A DNA stretch of 64,000 nucleotides from Rhipicephalus microplus (GCF_043290135.1 NC_134705.1:40762771-40826770); one strand, 5' to 3'; numbered from the stretch's first letter, positions 32,107 to 44,282 are shown. Numbers and translations are program-made. The notes: generated from the sequence alone by a model not told the origin.

Positions 32107-33071
32107 CACTCGAACCCCGCTACAACGAAACTGACGGTGTGCAGAAAAAATTTTGTTGAAGTGAAAATTTCGTTGAAGTGAAATAAAAAAAATATATAGC
32201 TCATCTGAGCTACCAAAACAAAGGAATATTTATTCTCAAAATAAAAAAAAATGTCCACTGCTTCCTATTCTTTCCCAGCAGCGTTACGACGTCATTCTCA
32301 CCCATGTATAGTGAGGTCATGGTGAAAAGCTTGCTAAAACACGCCTAAAACCGCCTTCATGAAGGAACCAAACCGTTGCATTAACACGTTAGCACCAGCA
32401 GCTGTCCGCCGTCAAAAGTATCTGACAACGCCGAGATTAAGGCGGGGTATCGTGGAGCGGCGACTCATGCATTATTATATGCCGTTCTTATCATCCAACA
32501 CTCGCGGCTAGCTGATTTTGTTGATAATGCGGACGAACAGCCACTCTGTTTAGTTACCACAATGGCCAAGCGCGAACATAATGATAAACATCGGAATCGG
32601 AAAAGGCATCGTTTCGAGGTTGCACCCAGCAGCTGCGTGAAGGAAACCGTGAACTTAGTGACTGAGGTTCAGCTTCGGATCGTCTGCTGCTCGAAATAAG
32701 TCGGTAGCAAAAGCAGGGCAGTCTCATTGCCATCGCTATCGAGCGATGGCGGCGCCCCTGCTTGTTGAACAGCGGCTGTAGAGTAGCGGCAGTTTCTGGT
32801 GATGCCAACGCATATTTTAGACTTCGTTGACGCATTTTCAGGCTCTGAAAATGCATCGAAATGTTAAAGATAGGGTTTACTGCATAGCAATAAGTATCTG
32901 AGCCTGGAATTGCATCGTAAGATTCCATTGAAGCGGGAAGATTGAAGAAAAAGTGTGTTGCGGCGACAATATTTATGCATTCACTTCTAGGAAATGCCGA
33001 CGGGGAATCGTGAATTTTTCATTGTAGTGGAAATTTCGTTGAAGCGGCGTTCGTTGTAGTGGAGTTTGACT
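32107..33071. mobile_element. TA-flanked pogo/Tigger-like element, 965 bp
   Basis: The left end CACTCGAACCCCGCTACAAC and the reverse complement of the right end CAGTCAAACTCCACTACAAC are diverged inverted repeats, both followed by GAA. TA borders both sides (32105-32106, 33072-33073). GTTGAAGTGAAAATTTCGTT-type repeats lie inside both ends. No transposase domain could be read. It interrupts the 3' part of the CR1-like element. Confidence 0.75.
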
Positions 33072-33501
33072 GTACAACATCTAGAGACGGAGTGAGGTTG
33101 GAAAATGTACAAGGTTTTATTCATTACTATGAGATCAAAATAAATTTATTAAATAACAGTTAAGTGGCATTTAGCTAGAGATTTCCAACTAAGATTGTCC
33201 TTAATTATTGAAATGCTGCTTTTATAGATAAAATTACCAGTGACAATTCTAGCTGCGCGTTTCTGGTTATGCTCAGGTTTATCAATGACATAAGACGTGT
33301 CAGAATCTCATGCGGTGCAACCATACTCAAGTATTGGAGAAACATTCATATTATAAAGTTGTTCTTTAACGCTTTTGGGAACATTATAAAGATTCCGTCT
33401 ATTGAGGTAAAGCATCTGGGAAGGTCTAACAGTGACATGCTCAATGTTTCTAGTCAAGGTCAGATTTTCTGAAAAACAAACCTTAAAATATTTGTAATGT
33501 T

Positions 33502-33573
33502 GAGGAGGAGGAGGAGGATTGAAAGAGGAAGGACAGAAAGGTTAGTCAATTCTCAGACTGGCTGGCTACCCTG
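33502..33573 (-). mobile_element. 72-bp 5'-truncated non-LTR tail with 13-bp target-site duplication
   Basis: The insert, read on the minus strand, is a retroelement 3' end (CAGGGTAGCCAGCCAGTCTG to a TCC repeat tail). The target sequence TATTTGTAATGTT occurs on both sides, at 33489-33501 and 33574-33586. It is a textbook target-primed insertion, truncated almost to nothing, within CR1-like sequence. Confidence 0.8.
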
Positions 33574-33786
33574 TATTTGTAATGTTGCACATGTCGAAGG
33601 GATATATGGCCAGGGTGAAATATATAGGTTCACATTAAGCACTGCTCAAACTCACACGGTTCGGAACACCAACTACGAATTGTGTTTAGATCAATTTGTA
33701 GACTATTATCATGGCGTTTATTTGTCCTGTTCCTATATATTAGCATTCATCTGCATATAATCTGACATTACACTGCAGACCATGTA

Positions 33787-34794
33787 CAGTAAAAGCTCGT
33801 TTATTCAGATTTCGTTAACTCGAAAATTCGGTTAATACAGACACACGGCACGGTCCCGGCAAAACTGTGAATATTTCAATAGTGTCAAATGCTCGTTAAT
33901 TTTGAGGAATTTAGATGTGCACCGGTCAACTCGGACAATTCCAGAGAGGGCTATTGGGGCTCCATGCTTTCATTTACCGTTTCCGGTTACTGAAAGCATG
34001 GGAGTCCCGGCTCAGTCGGTGTAATCAAAGGTGGGACCGAAGCTTTGGAGAAACCAAGAATGAACAGCAGCAGAATATGATCATGAGCAGCAGAATATGA
34101 TAGTGAATGAGAAGAGAGGTGGCCAGGTGACGCTAGTCACCACCCGGCGGAAGCGCTTGGGCCACTGATGCATCCAGTGTCTGCGAAATGTGCCGCATGC
34201 ACGGACGACGGGACAGTTTGCGCAGCCGCCGCTACCACCACAATGCCTACGCTGCTGATTTCCTTGTGTTGTGACTTTGCACATAGTGTGTGCAGCTCGG
34301 GTACATCCAAAGAGTTGACTGTTGGGCACGTTGGCACTTTGACATAAAAAAATGTCGTTACGTTGTCGGGCGGTGTTTGTGCGCATTGATTATGGTGTGG
34401 CTATTGCTGGTTTGCTGACTGATGATGACATAATATCCGAAATGCTTGAAGAGGATCAGAATCATGGTTCCGATTATGGCATTCAAGATATGCTGACGCA
34501 ACATCGCACCGTGCAGGAGGTTGCCGAAGCCCTGGCTATTTTCGCGGAGTTCTGCATCAGTTCTTGCGACAGCAAGCATGCACACCAACCACCACATCGG
34601 GTTGAAGAAGATCATTCTAGCACTAATTCCGATGACGAGGCAGACTAAGTTGATGCAGTTTTTTATGAAATATAGGTTTGACTGTGCCGAGCACATTTTG
34701 CTTTTGTTTTAATGGATCATTTGATAATCCTGAATTTGGTTAACTCTGACATTTTCACCAGTCCCGTGAGATCCAGGTTAACGAGCTTTTATTG
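33787..34794. mobile_element. TA-flanked pogo/Tigger-like element, 1008 bp
   Basis: The ends are CAGTAAAAGCTCGTT and, reverse complemented, CAATAAAAGCTCGTT. Further inside both ends, GTTAACTC and AATTCGGTTAA-type blocks recur in inverse order. TA borders both sides (33785-33786, 34795-34796). It carries a C-terminal transposase remnant and is an internally deleted copy. Its precise insertion in the RT frame of the CR1-like element shows that it is the younger of the two. Confidence 0.85.
34352..34648 (+). pseudogene. C-terminal remnant of a pogo/Tigger-type transposase
   Basis: The 98-residue frame includes GLLTDDDIISEMLEEDQNHG, VQEVAEALAIFAEFC and an acidic Ser/Asp-rich end (DDEAD). Tigger/jerky-family transposases end in a similar acidic segment and helical block, after the DDE catalytic core. 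The core is missing here. The assignment relies on the element's ends and the general pattern. Confidence 0.45.
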
Positions 34795-35910
34795 TACAAT
34801 ATCACTGATGTAAACAAGAAATAACAAAGGTCCTAAAACAGATCCCAGTGGCACGCCTGTGATTATAGTTGTTTCAGTTGATCGAACACCTTTAATCAAA
34901 ATATGCTGTGTTGTTCTGGAAAGGTAATGCCTAATCCAATCGACGTTAGCACTATGAATGCAGTGAGATGATAATTGAAACAACAACAAATCATGAACAA
35001 CACTATCAAAAACCTTTTTTGAAATCCTAAAAAATGCAGTCTACTTGATCCAGAGTCATAGGAATAAAATTGATGATAGCAAAATTAAAACAAATCACAT
35101 TGTGAAGGACAAGCCAGCCCAAAAATCATGTTGAGCTTATGAAAAGAAACTCTTGTTTTGGAGGTATTTCATCAAAGCACTGCACATCATATACTTTAAC
35201 GTTTTGCACCAAACAGAAGTAAGTGAGATCATTTTGTAGTTACACCACTTTTTATGAAAGGTAACAATAGCTGCTGCTTTCCATTGGATTGGAACCAAAC
35301 TGCAGTGCTGGGGCTTATTGTACAAGGCGAATAAATGTAAGCAATTTCCTGATGGCATGCTTTGATTACCTTGCTTGATATGCTATTGCATTGTTTTTTT
35401 TATGTCAGTAGGCAGCTTAAGCACACCATTGTACATGGCAGTAACCATAGGCATATTCTCGTAGAGTAAACCTGGCGTTTCGGGAGGTTGATTAATGCGC
35501 ATGTTAGAAAGCTTTGATCTAACAAGGTAATTGAAAGTGCAAGCCTTCTCGTAATCATCAAAGACTGCTTCTCCCTGGACTAATAGATTAGGTATTGCAT
35601 TCACCTCTTTGCTAAAAACTTTATAAATTTCCAGAATTCTTTGGAATTATTTTAGAGCCTTATACCGAGTGACGATTTTTTTTCAATGGCACGTTTTGCA
35701 TTTCTTCATAAATAGTCTGAAAATTTTTAAAATATGCAGCACAAATGCAGTATTTCCTACTAATTAAAGCTCGGGTATGGCCATGAATATACATGATTAA
35801 TATAAGCACATCATTTTTTCCCACAGTGAACCAGTACAAGAAGTTTTCTTCTGAAATTTCACTTTCAAATGTCGCTGCACATTTGGGGATCAAACCTGTG
35901 GGCTCCACTC

Positions 35911-36785
35911 ACCAGAGGAACGCTTTCTTTAAACCTACACGGAAAGTCTCACAGCTGAAACAAAACCTCAAACAGGTTTAGGGACTGAATAAAGCTAACA
36001 TTATACAAACTGACACCAAAATACCCAATTCAATAATACTCATCTCATTGTACACAATTATAGCGACTTGAAGACTTAAATATCTTCAACATAAAGCTGC
36101 TTTCTTACTTTGAATTGTAACTCAAACATATGCTCCCAAACATGTGTTCTGCCTTTTAACACAGCTTTCCACTAACAACATATCACAAAAGCATTAAGCG
36201 TAGCACGACTAGTGCATATACATATACACACAGACAGAAGTAACACGTAGCACTGTGTGTACTGCGCACAAAAAATGCTATGATTATTTTTGCTTGGTTC
36301 TCTCCATTTTTTTATTTGTTCACGGTAATATAACACTGAGGAAGCAGCTCTTTGATCATTGAAAACACAAAATGAGGAATAATAGTGACTCATTACATTA
36401 GCTGCTAAAAACATGCCTTCCCTACAACACAAAAACAAGCCCAAGTCAAACAACCCCGATTTGTTTTTCTCAAGACATGTGGTTTGTTACATAACAGGTG
36501 CAAATTAACATTAACATAGAAAACAGAGCCAGGATAAAGCACGATCCACATCCATCCTGTCAATTTCACCTGGGTACACGTAAATCTTGCATCCTTTATA
36601 TACACCACTGCACACAAAATGCTAAAAGAAATGACTCAGGTGTATACCCCAGGCTGTAGCACAGGCAACATAAATAAGTACCAGATGTCAGTACTTTGTT
36701 GTACCTATTATTCATGCCACGCAAAGTAGTCACACCAAAAGTACTGCGATGCACTAATGCCTAAGTACAGCACATGATGTCTCAC
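35911..36785. other. Last Klc intron, unassigned part
   Basis: AT-rich sequence between the CR1-like element and the Klc exon. Nothing is recognised apart from the donor GTGAG just below 36786. Confidence 0.4.
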
Positions 36786-36831
36786 CTGAGGGTCTATACT
36801 AAGGGCGCACATGGAACTGGCGCGCTTCATT
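36786..36831 (-). CDS. Klc: Kinesin light chain, MKRASS exon
   Basis: The acceptor is a strong pyrimidine tract (CTGTTTCTTTTTCTCTATACAG in two overlapping runs) ending before 36831, and the donor is CAG|GTGAG after 36786. The 46-bp exon gives one base that completes a split Arg codon (CG from the exon at 48088-48212 plus A), then MKRASSMCALSIDPQ. MKRASS followed by a short hydrophobic stretch is the signature of the kinesin light chain tail, with a basophilic-kinase type serine site. It is matched to human KLC1 and KLC2 tails from general knowledge, not by alignment software. It ends in phase 0. Confidence 0.8.
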
Positions 36832-38735
36832 CTGTATAGAGAAAAAGAAACAGATAAGCAATAACAACAACAAAACAGCAAGCATATCGACAACATCTGT
36901 TCTGGCTTAATTTTCCCATTAATTCTCTCTTACCGATATATACGCTGCCATGTCCCTGGTATCAGTAATACAGTGATAATGCCATTCACCAATGCTACCG
37001 CGAACTGACTGTAAGAAGTCGGAAACTGTTAAAAGTGAGTACATGGTAACCCAAGGAAACAAACAGGAGAAGACGGAGGTTACACACAGTCAGAAATGTC
37101 GAAATGGAATAGCATATTTCTAAAGTGAGCCAAACCTGCATTTCTCAAGAGCTGCACGTAATTCTCAAGAGCTGCACACCTGAGGATATAAATGAAGGCA
37201 ATCACTGCTGTAGCTTAAATGATTTGCTACCGCATGAATCATGCTGAGGATGTAGCTCTGGCTCCCATTACCTTTTTTTTATTATTACACAATTGCATTT
37301 TCTCTATTCTGTACCATGCTTTGCGGCCACATTATCAGTGTGCTTATAAAAACAAATTCAAATAAAGTACAATAAACTATACTGGTAACTCTTATGCTCT
37401 GCTTAGCTGCTAGTACAAAGAAATAGGCAGCACATAATCACTGTCATATGACACCCGATTTTTTTTTTCATCTATGAAATAAGAAGAAAGGCTGGAACAG
37501 ATGTGCTTAAAGAAGCGACAAAATACTGTGAACAGTGCTAATGTCATTGCCGTGCCTGCAGAGCAACAGTACTGTTCATTAACTGTAACAATGTATGAAG
37601 ACCTTTTTAATTACTAGGGCTCACTGTGAGTGACTGTAAAGAAGGACACACTTTTCATCATGAAGAGCTGTTTTTTAATCATAAATAAGAAGCACAATTC
37701 GCAACAGTATTGCAGCACAGTAAGATCCTTCAATATACCAAATGGTTGCCCACATAACAGCATGTAAAAGCAAGTTACAGGTGGAGACATGTAGCAAGAT
37801 GACACACCAGAAGAAAGAGGGTGCACAGACATTTGTACTATGGAATGTAATGAGGCATACACAACTATGGCTACGGCTATCCTCATCTCAGTCTCAGTAC
37901 AACAATAAAGGAAGCACCAGGCTGCTAGAAAATTCTCAAGCCACTGTCGTGCAACTACTCTCACCAACAGCCACTGCACCGAAGCAATCTCATTTCAAGC
38001 CAGAAAGACCAATTAACAAAGTCCCTTAACCAACATTCACAAGCTCACTTTCCTTGCACACAATGCTGTAGCTGCGTGCAAACATGAAACAGCTGCCACT
38101 AGATGTTAGTAAGTCAGGACATGTGTTAATAGGCAGCAAGCAAGTCGTAAGACGATTTGACAGGCACACATCACGCACACATTGCCCTCACTGATTGTGC
38201 CACTGACTTTTCGAGACAGCAGAAGTTGTTCCTAAATCAGTGAACAGTAGTAAGTGCACAATAGTGGGTGAGATGCAGAGCCCACTCCCACAAGTTGTCT
38301 GAGTTCTGTATCACACTCAGAAAGACATACGAGTTGTGAGGTGAGATGGACAAGAGAATGTTGCAGCACAATTGCAAGAATCCCACCGAGTCTTTGTGCA
38401 GAGGCAAAGTTTTACCGTAATGACTAAGCATGACTTTTCATTAATGGGTTTTTTACACAGCAAGCCCCTGTAAACAAGTAGCAGTTCCTCCTTTGTTTTT
38501 TTTAAGTGACTGCTAAAGAAAGGTCCTTAACCTGTATCAATGGTGATGAGTGAATTCTACGACTATTAAGAACAGAGTAAACACAAACTGCCAGTGACTG
38601 CTATCGTTCTGTGTTTCTTTTAGCCATCTTTGTAAACAAAAGCAGTGCAAAGTTTACAGTAAATGGGACTGACACAAAGAACCCCCGACAAAGGAAAACA
38701 ATAAAAAAAAACAAATGTGGCCAGGAGATCAATAC
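36832..38735. other. Large Klc intron, 3' part
   Basis: Unassigned AT-rich intron between the MKRASS exon and the Gypsy LTR. No coding or repeat family is recognised. Confidence 0.4.
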
Positions 38736-39124
38736 TGTCACGGGGTCGTGACGTGGCAGAAGACAGGAGACTTTGCGTTGGGATTTAACTGTTTATTTGG
38801 GCGAACCTGTGCCCGGTAAACGGAAAGTCCGATTACAGTAGCAGTCTTGGACTGATAGCAACGAACGGAGCGTCGGCCGTCGATCAACTACTGACGAGCG
38901 GCGAAGTGCAACGGCATTTACACTCTTGCCATCGAATGTTCTAGCGTTATCGCTGGCGGTGGCATAGGTTCCAAAATAATCTGTACAGTTCGCAGAGTGG
39001 GCGTGATCTTATCGAAATGATCTACTGAAGTCCGGAAGCTTCTCGAAAACTGCACGCGCGTTATGTGCTGAGAATTGTGTAGTGTTTTGGGGCGATAAGA
39101 AAACTTGAGAAATGGAACGTGGCA
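38736..39124 (-). repeat. Gypsy 3' LTR
   Basis: On the minus strand it runs TGCCACGTTCC ... CCCCGTGACA. It contains AATAAA (TTTATT at 38791-38796 on the plus strand), a likely poly(A) signal. The TATAAA seen in the other LTR is GTAAA here. A polypurine tract abuts it. Confidence 0.95.
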
Positions 39125-39137
39125 TTGCCCCCCTCTG
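39125..39137 (-). promoter_or_regulatory. Gypsy polypurine tract
   Basis: Read on the minus strand, CAGAGGGGGGCAA lies directly next to the TG of the 3' LTR. This is where plus-strand DNA synthesis is primed in LTR elements. Confidence 0.8.
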
Positions 39138-39253
39138 AAAAAAGGCATCGTCCCGATGCTTTAAATAAAGATGAAGGTACAACAATAATGCAAGAAAGTA
39201 CAATGAATTAATTATGATACAATATTAATACAAAAAAACACTGTTTCGGTTTG

Positions 39254-42200
39254 TTAACGTTCATGAAACGGCTTGAGGCGCGCGACATGGACGACTTCAG
39301 GTCGCAATCGGCGTCGTTGAGAGTTCGTGATGCCATCGGGGACAACCTCGTAATCAAGTGGGCCGAGACGTCGAACCACCCTGTACGGTCTGAAGTACCG
39401 TCACAAAAGCTTTTCACTTAGTCCACGTCGGCATATTGGCGTCCACACCCAAACACGTTCACTTGACTGGTATTCTACGAAGCGTCGTCGAAGATTGTAA
39501 TGGCGCCTGTCGTTCGTCTGTTGATTCTTGATGCGGAGACGCGCGAGTTGTCGGGCTTCTTTGGCGCGTTGAAGGTACTCACTCACATCGAGGTTTTCTT
39601 CGTCGGTGACGTTGGGTAACATGGCATCAAGCGTCGTTGCCGTGCTCCTTCCTTAGACCAATTTGTATGGAGATATCTGCGTCGTCTCCTGCACCGCCCT
39701 GTTGTATGCGAAGGTCACGTACGGAAGAATGGCGTCCCACGTCTTGTGTTCGACATCGACGTACATTGCCAGCATGTCGGCGATCGTCTTGTTTAGCCGC
39801 TCGGTGAGGCCGTTGGTCTGTGGGTGGTGCGCTGTCGTCCGGCGATGGTTTGTCTGGCTGTATGCCAAGATCGCTTGAGTTAGGTCAGCAGTAAATGCCG
39901 TTCCTCTGTCGGAGATAAGGACCTCCGGGGCACCGTGACGTAGGACGATATTTTCGAGGAAGAACTTAGCTACCTCGAATGCACTGCCTTTTGACAGGGC
40001 TTTTGTCTAGGCGTAGCGGGTGAGGTAGTCGGTAGCTACCACGATCCATTTGTTTCGGAAAGCCGACGTCGGGAACGGCCCCAGTAGGTCCATACCAATC
40101 TGCTGGAAAGGTCGGTGAGGTGGTTCAATTGGCTGCAGAAGTCCCGCCGGCCTTGTCGGTGGTGTCTTGCGTCGTTGACAGTCCCGGCATGTCCTCACAT
40201 AACGAGTGACGTCGGTGGTAAGACGTGGCCAATAGTACCTTTCTTGTATCCTCGAGAGCGTGCGAGAATCACCGAGGTGCCCTGCTGTTGAATCGTCGTG
40301 CAGGGCCTGCAGAAGTTCTGGTTGCAGAGCTGAAGGCACCACAAGGAGGTACTTGGCTCGAAGTGGTGAAAAGTTTTTCTTTTGGAGAAGACCGTTTCGC
40401 AGAAAAAACGACGCAAGTGCACGCTTGAATACCTTTGGGACTTCGGCGGTCCTGCCTTCGAGGTATTCTATTAGGGCCTTAAGTTCCGGGTCGGCCCGCT
40501 GTCGATCAGCGAAGTCGTCGGTAGTTATCGTTCCCACGAAGTAGTCGTCATCTGGGTTGTCGGGTGGTGGTTGGTCGACAGGCGCATAAGAGAGACGGTC
40601 GGCGTCGGAGTGTTATTTGCCGGACTTGTAAACGACGGTAATGTCATATTCTTGAAGTCTCAGGCTCCATCGTGCGAGGCGACCTGAAGGGTCCTTCAAG
40701 GTGGCTAGCCAACACAAGGCGTGGTGGTCGCTCACAACTTTGAAGGGCCTGCCGTAGAGGTAGGGGCGAAATTTTGACGTAGCCCAGATGATGGCGAGGC
40801 ACTCCTTTTAGGTTGTGGAATAATCGGCTTCTGCTTTGGATAGCGATCGGCTGGCGTAACTAATAACCCTTTCAAGTCCGTCAGCCCTCTGCACAAGAAC
40901 GGCGCCAAGACCTACGCTGCTTGCGTCAGTGTGTATTTCTGTCTCGGCGTATTCGTCGAAATGAGCAAGTAACGGAGGCGTCTGGAGGCGATGCTTAAGC
41001 TCCTGGAAAGCGTGTTCCTGCGGCGTTTCCCAATTGAAGTCCACGTCGGCCTTGGTAAGGTTAGTGAGTGGATCGGCGATGCGGGCGAAGTTTTTCACGA
41101 ACCCCCTATAATAGGCGCACAGGCCCAGAAATCGGCGCACCACCTTCTTGTCAGTGGGCGGCGGGAAGTCGGCGATGGCGGCTGTTTTCCGTGGACCGGG
41201 ATGGACTGCAGAATTGGTAATCACGTGCCCCAGAAACAAGAGCTCTTCGTACGCAAATCTGTACTTTTCTGGATTCAGTGTGAGTCCGGACATCTTGATG
41301 GCTTGAAGTACAGCTTCAAGGCACCGAAGATGCTCGTCAAAACTCGAGGAAAACACTACGACGTCGTTCAAGTACACAAGGCAAGTCTGCCACTTCAATC
41401 CTGGCAGTACTGTACCCATAACGCGTTGAAAAGTTGCAGGCGCTGAGCAAAGGCCGAAGGGCATCACCTTAAACTCGAAGAGGCCGTCCGGTGTTATAAA
41501 TGCCGTCTTCTCTCGGTCTCTTTCGTCGACTTCGATTTGCCAATAGCCAGTCTTGAGGTCCATTGACGAAAAGTACTTGGCGTTATGGAGCCGATCAAGT
41601 GCGTCGTCTATTCGTGGGAGAGGATACACGTCCTTTCTTGTGATTTTGTTCAGGCGACGATAATCGACGCAGAAATGTAGGGTCCCATCCTTTTTCTTCA
41701 CTAACACCACGGGGAACGCCCATGGACTCTTGGACAGCTGGATGATGTCATCCCGCAGAATTTCATCAACTTGTCTCTTTATGGCCTCACGTTTTCGTGT
41801 CGAAACCCTGTACGGACTCTGACGGAGTGGTCTGGTATTTTCTCCGGTTATGATGCGATGTTTCGTGATTGGGGTCTGCCGAATTTTTGATGACGATGAA
41901 AAGCAATCTTCGTATTGCAGGAGCAGGGCCTTAAGCTGTTCTTGCTTATGGTTCGGAAGTCTGGGATTGACGTCGAAAGCTGTGGGAGGGGCTAGGTTCC
42001 TCTGAGCAGGTTCCGCAGAATCGGCGAGGGCGAAAGCACTAGTGGCGTCCACAATTTCTTCGTTGTATGCGACCGTTGTTCCTTCGTTCACATGTTTGTA
42101 CTCATTGCTGAAATTCGTGAGCATAACCGTTGCTTTGCCTCCCCGCAGCTCTGCAATTCCTCTAGCGACGCAAATATTTCGGGTGACCAACAGATGCTGA

Positions 42201-42907
42201 CTGCCTTCAACGACGCCTTCCAGGTCAGGTGATTTAGGAGCCCCGACTGAAATAATGACGCTGGAGCGAGGTGGAATGGTGACTTGTTCTTCCAGCACAT
42301 TCAAGGCATGGTTTCCTGACGGCGTGCGCAACGATAGTGCTTCTTCCGTGGATAACGTTATCGACTTTGTTCTTAAGTTGATGACAGCACCATGAAGGCA
42401 TAAGAAGTTCATACCAAGGATGACATCTCTCGAGCAACGCTGTAGGACTATGAAGTCTGTAGGATAAATACGGCCGTTAATGGTGACTCTCGCTGTGCAG
42501 ATTCCTGCAGGCATTACGAGATGACCTCCGGCTGTGCGGATTTCAGGGCCTTCCCAAGCTGTCCTAACTTTCTTTGACTTTGCGGCGAACGACCCACTGA
42601 TGACGGAATAGTCGGCTCCAGTATCGACGAGAGCGGTCACACTGTGGCCCTCGATAAGAACCTCGAGGTCGCTAGTTCGCCGTCTTGCATTACAGTTAGG
42701 GCGTGGCGTCGGGTCACGGCTGCGCCGGCTCGTTCTGCTGCTTCCATGTTGCGTCATCCGGCCACCTTCAGTAAGTTAGCTTTTGCCGTCAGGGCTTTGC
42801 CTGGTTGGCGTTGTGTGCGGAAAGCTCCGTCGCGGCGTCGTCGGAGGAGGAGGATCTTCGGTAGTTCGTCGCACAGCAACCGCACCTCCATCGGTTGCTC
42901 CCCTTAG
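39254..42907 (-). pseudogene. Gypsy pol: protease, RT, RNase H, integrase, with six in-frame stops
   Basis: Pol is one continuous frame from the slippery site to the TAA at 39254-39256. The protease has LVDTGADYSV near 42625. RT has FCVDYRRLNK near 41670, MDLKTGYWQI near 41555, MPFGLCSAPATFQ near 41450 and YLND at about 41363-41374, where the first catalytic Asp is Asn (41366-41368). RNase H starts EIHTDASSVG near 40930. Integrase has the HHCC region (40320-40170), MDLLGPFP near 40090, SDRGTAF and the HHPQTNGLTERLNKT block near 39810. In-frame stops are at 42776-42778, 40808-40810, 40613-40615, 40007-40009, 39653-39655 and 39401-39403. It would have encoded replication and integration enzymes and is not functional. 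Confidence 0.9.
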
Positions 42908-44122
42908 TTTCCCTGATACGGGCTAGGAGACCGGCCCCGCGTTGGGCTAGAGTACTGCCGAGGGTGCGGTGACATGCGGCGGCTGGGCGACGGCGAAGGG
43001 GAAGGAGTTCGTGGTGTCCATTGAGTTCCTGTCAGGTAGTCGGCGATGTCACGTGACCGATCTCCTGGCTGCGGACGCGGTGCATTGACGGCGAAGGCAC
43101 ACAGTCCCATTTGTCCGTACTGGCAACGGCAGTATGTGTGCTCGGCCTCGCCGCAGTGGTAGCAGAGCGGGCGGTTGTCAGGTGCCCGCCAAACGTCCGT
43201 TTTCCTCGGTGCACTGCGCTGGCCCGCTGGGGAACGGTAGGACGTCGGTGGGGGTGGTGGCGGCGGTGGCGTCTGGCGACGGAAGTGCGACGAGGCGGCG
43301 TTTTGGCGTGGACGGGCAAGAGCGTTGTGGCGCACTGCAGCGGCGTAGCTCATAGTTTCTGGCTCGGGCAGCGGTGTTTGGGGAATTCGAAGCGATTGCC
43401 GAACTTCTTCTCGCACAATGTCGGCGATCGAATCGACTTGAGGCTGCGCCGAAGGCAACAGTTTGCACAGCTCTTCCCGCACGATCGCTCGGATTGTTTC
43501 ACGCAGGTCTTCGGAGTCACTGGCTTGAGCAGCAGCGCATTCTGGAGTCAGGCGACGATTATACTGTCTGGTGCGCATGTCCAGGGTTTTTTCGATGGCG
43601 GTCGCCTCGGATACAAATTTTTGGACGGTGTTCGATGGATTCCTCATTAGTCCCGCGAAAAGCTCCTGTTTGACCCCTCGCATGAAGAAACGAACTTTCT
43701 TCTCCTCAGGCATGTCTGGGTCAGTGTGACGGAATAGGCGGGTCATCTCCTCTGTGAAAATTCCAACTTTTTCATTTGGTAGCTGAACCCCGGTCTCTAG
43801 CAGAGCAGCGGCCCTCTCTTTGCGAGCAACGCTCGCGAACGTTTGCAGAAATGCGCCGCAGAAGACATCCCACGTTCGGAGCGTGGACTCCCGATTCTCT
43901 AGCCAGGTCCTTGCAGCGCCTTCCAGGTAGAAGTACACACGACGGAGCTTTTCTTCGTTGTCCCAGTGGTTGAGGGCGGCCACACGGTCGTATGTTTCTA
44001 GCCAGGTTTCCGGGTCTTCAAACGATGACTTATGGAACGTTGATGGTTGGTTCCCTGGGTTGATGAATGACGATCGCGGGCTGGGACACTCCGGTTGTCA
44101 TTGTCACTGCAGTCGAGGTCAT
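42904..44122 (-). pseudogene. Gypsy gag with one frameshift near its start
   Basis: An ATG at 44122 opens a frame that hits a stop at 44030-44032. The matching gag sequence continues in another frame from about 44040, so a single-base indel lies at about 44037-44044. After it, gag is open to TAA 42904-42906. It contains a helical capsid-like region (WLENRESTLRTW, EEMTRLFRHTDPDMPEEKK), a Pro-rich segment, the zinc knuckle CYHCGEAEHTYCRC with correct CCHC spacing, and a Ser/Pro/Arg tail. The full length is about 405 codons. Confidence 0.9.
42907..42913 (-). promoter_or_regulatory. -1 frameshift slippery heptamer at the gag stop
   Basis: In the gag frame the minus strand reads CAG GGA AAC TAA. 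G GGA AAC is a canonical X XXY YYZ heptamer and lies directly before the gag stop. Slipping back one base enters exactly the pol frame (42907 and 42757 are in the same register). No downstream pseudoknot was worked out. The related plus-strand fragment has GGGAAAAC at the same place, with pol also in the -1 frame. Confidence 0.7.
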
Positions 44123-44282
44123 GGCCTTGGTCTTCCGCGCCTTGTCTTGTAGAAGCCCGTACTCCGGTGGGAGACCTTGCTGTCAGCGGCTTGTTCGCTG
44201 CTCTTGGTTGGCGTCGGTGTCTTCTCCGCGACGTGGGCTGGGTTCACGGCATGACGGGGGCGTCCGGTACATGAACGAAGCA

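Larger units (their letters stand above)
33072..35908 (-). pseudogene. CR1/L2-like reverse transcriptase, YADD changed to YADE
   Basis: If the TA-flanked element at 33787-34794 and one TA are removed, the reading frame continues from SDIV directly into CNVRLYADEC. The second catalytic Asp is Glu (GAA at 33746-33748), and the PQG box Gln is Leu. Other stops, for example a TGA in the LEYGCTA region, confirm it is dead. The 5' part (35383-35908) is only loosely recognisable and no endonuclease was found. Confidence 0.7.
31658..35910 (-). mobile_element. CR1/L2-like non-LTR element broken by later insertions
   Basis: On the minus strand the parts run in order. From 35910 to 34797 are RT fingers and palm fragments (KMISLTSVWCKTL near 35230, GVPLGSVLGPLLFLVYISDI near 34860-34800). 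From 33786 to 33072 are the catalytic box and C-terminal region (ILEYGCTA near 33325). From 32106 to 31658 is the end with VNWNRLRKG near 32040 and the 3' UTR. Three younger sequences interrupt it: 33787-34794, 33502-33573 and 32107-33071. There is no RNase H, as expected for CR1/L2-type elements. Stops and frame changes are common. It lies in the sense direction in the last Klc intron. Confidence 0.75.

Noticed and set aside
40991..41446. 151-residue plus-strand ORF, and a similar 179-residue one at 43111-43650
   Set aside because: They are antisense shadows of Gypsy pol and gag.
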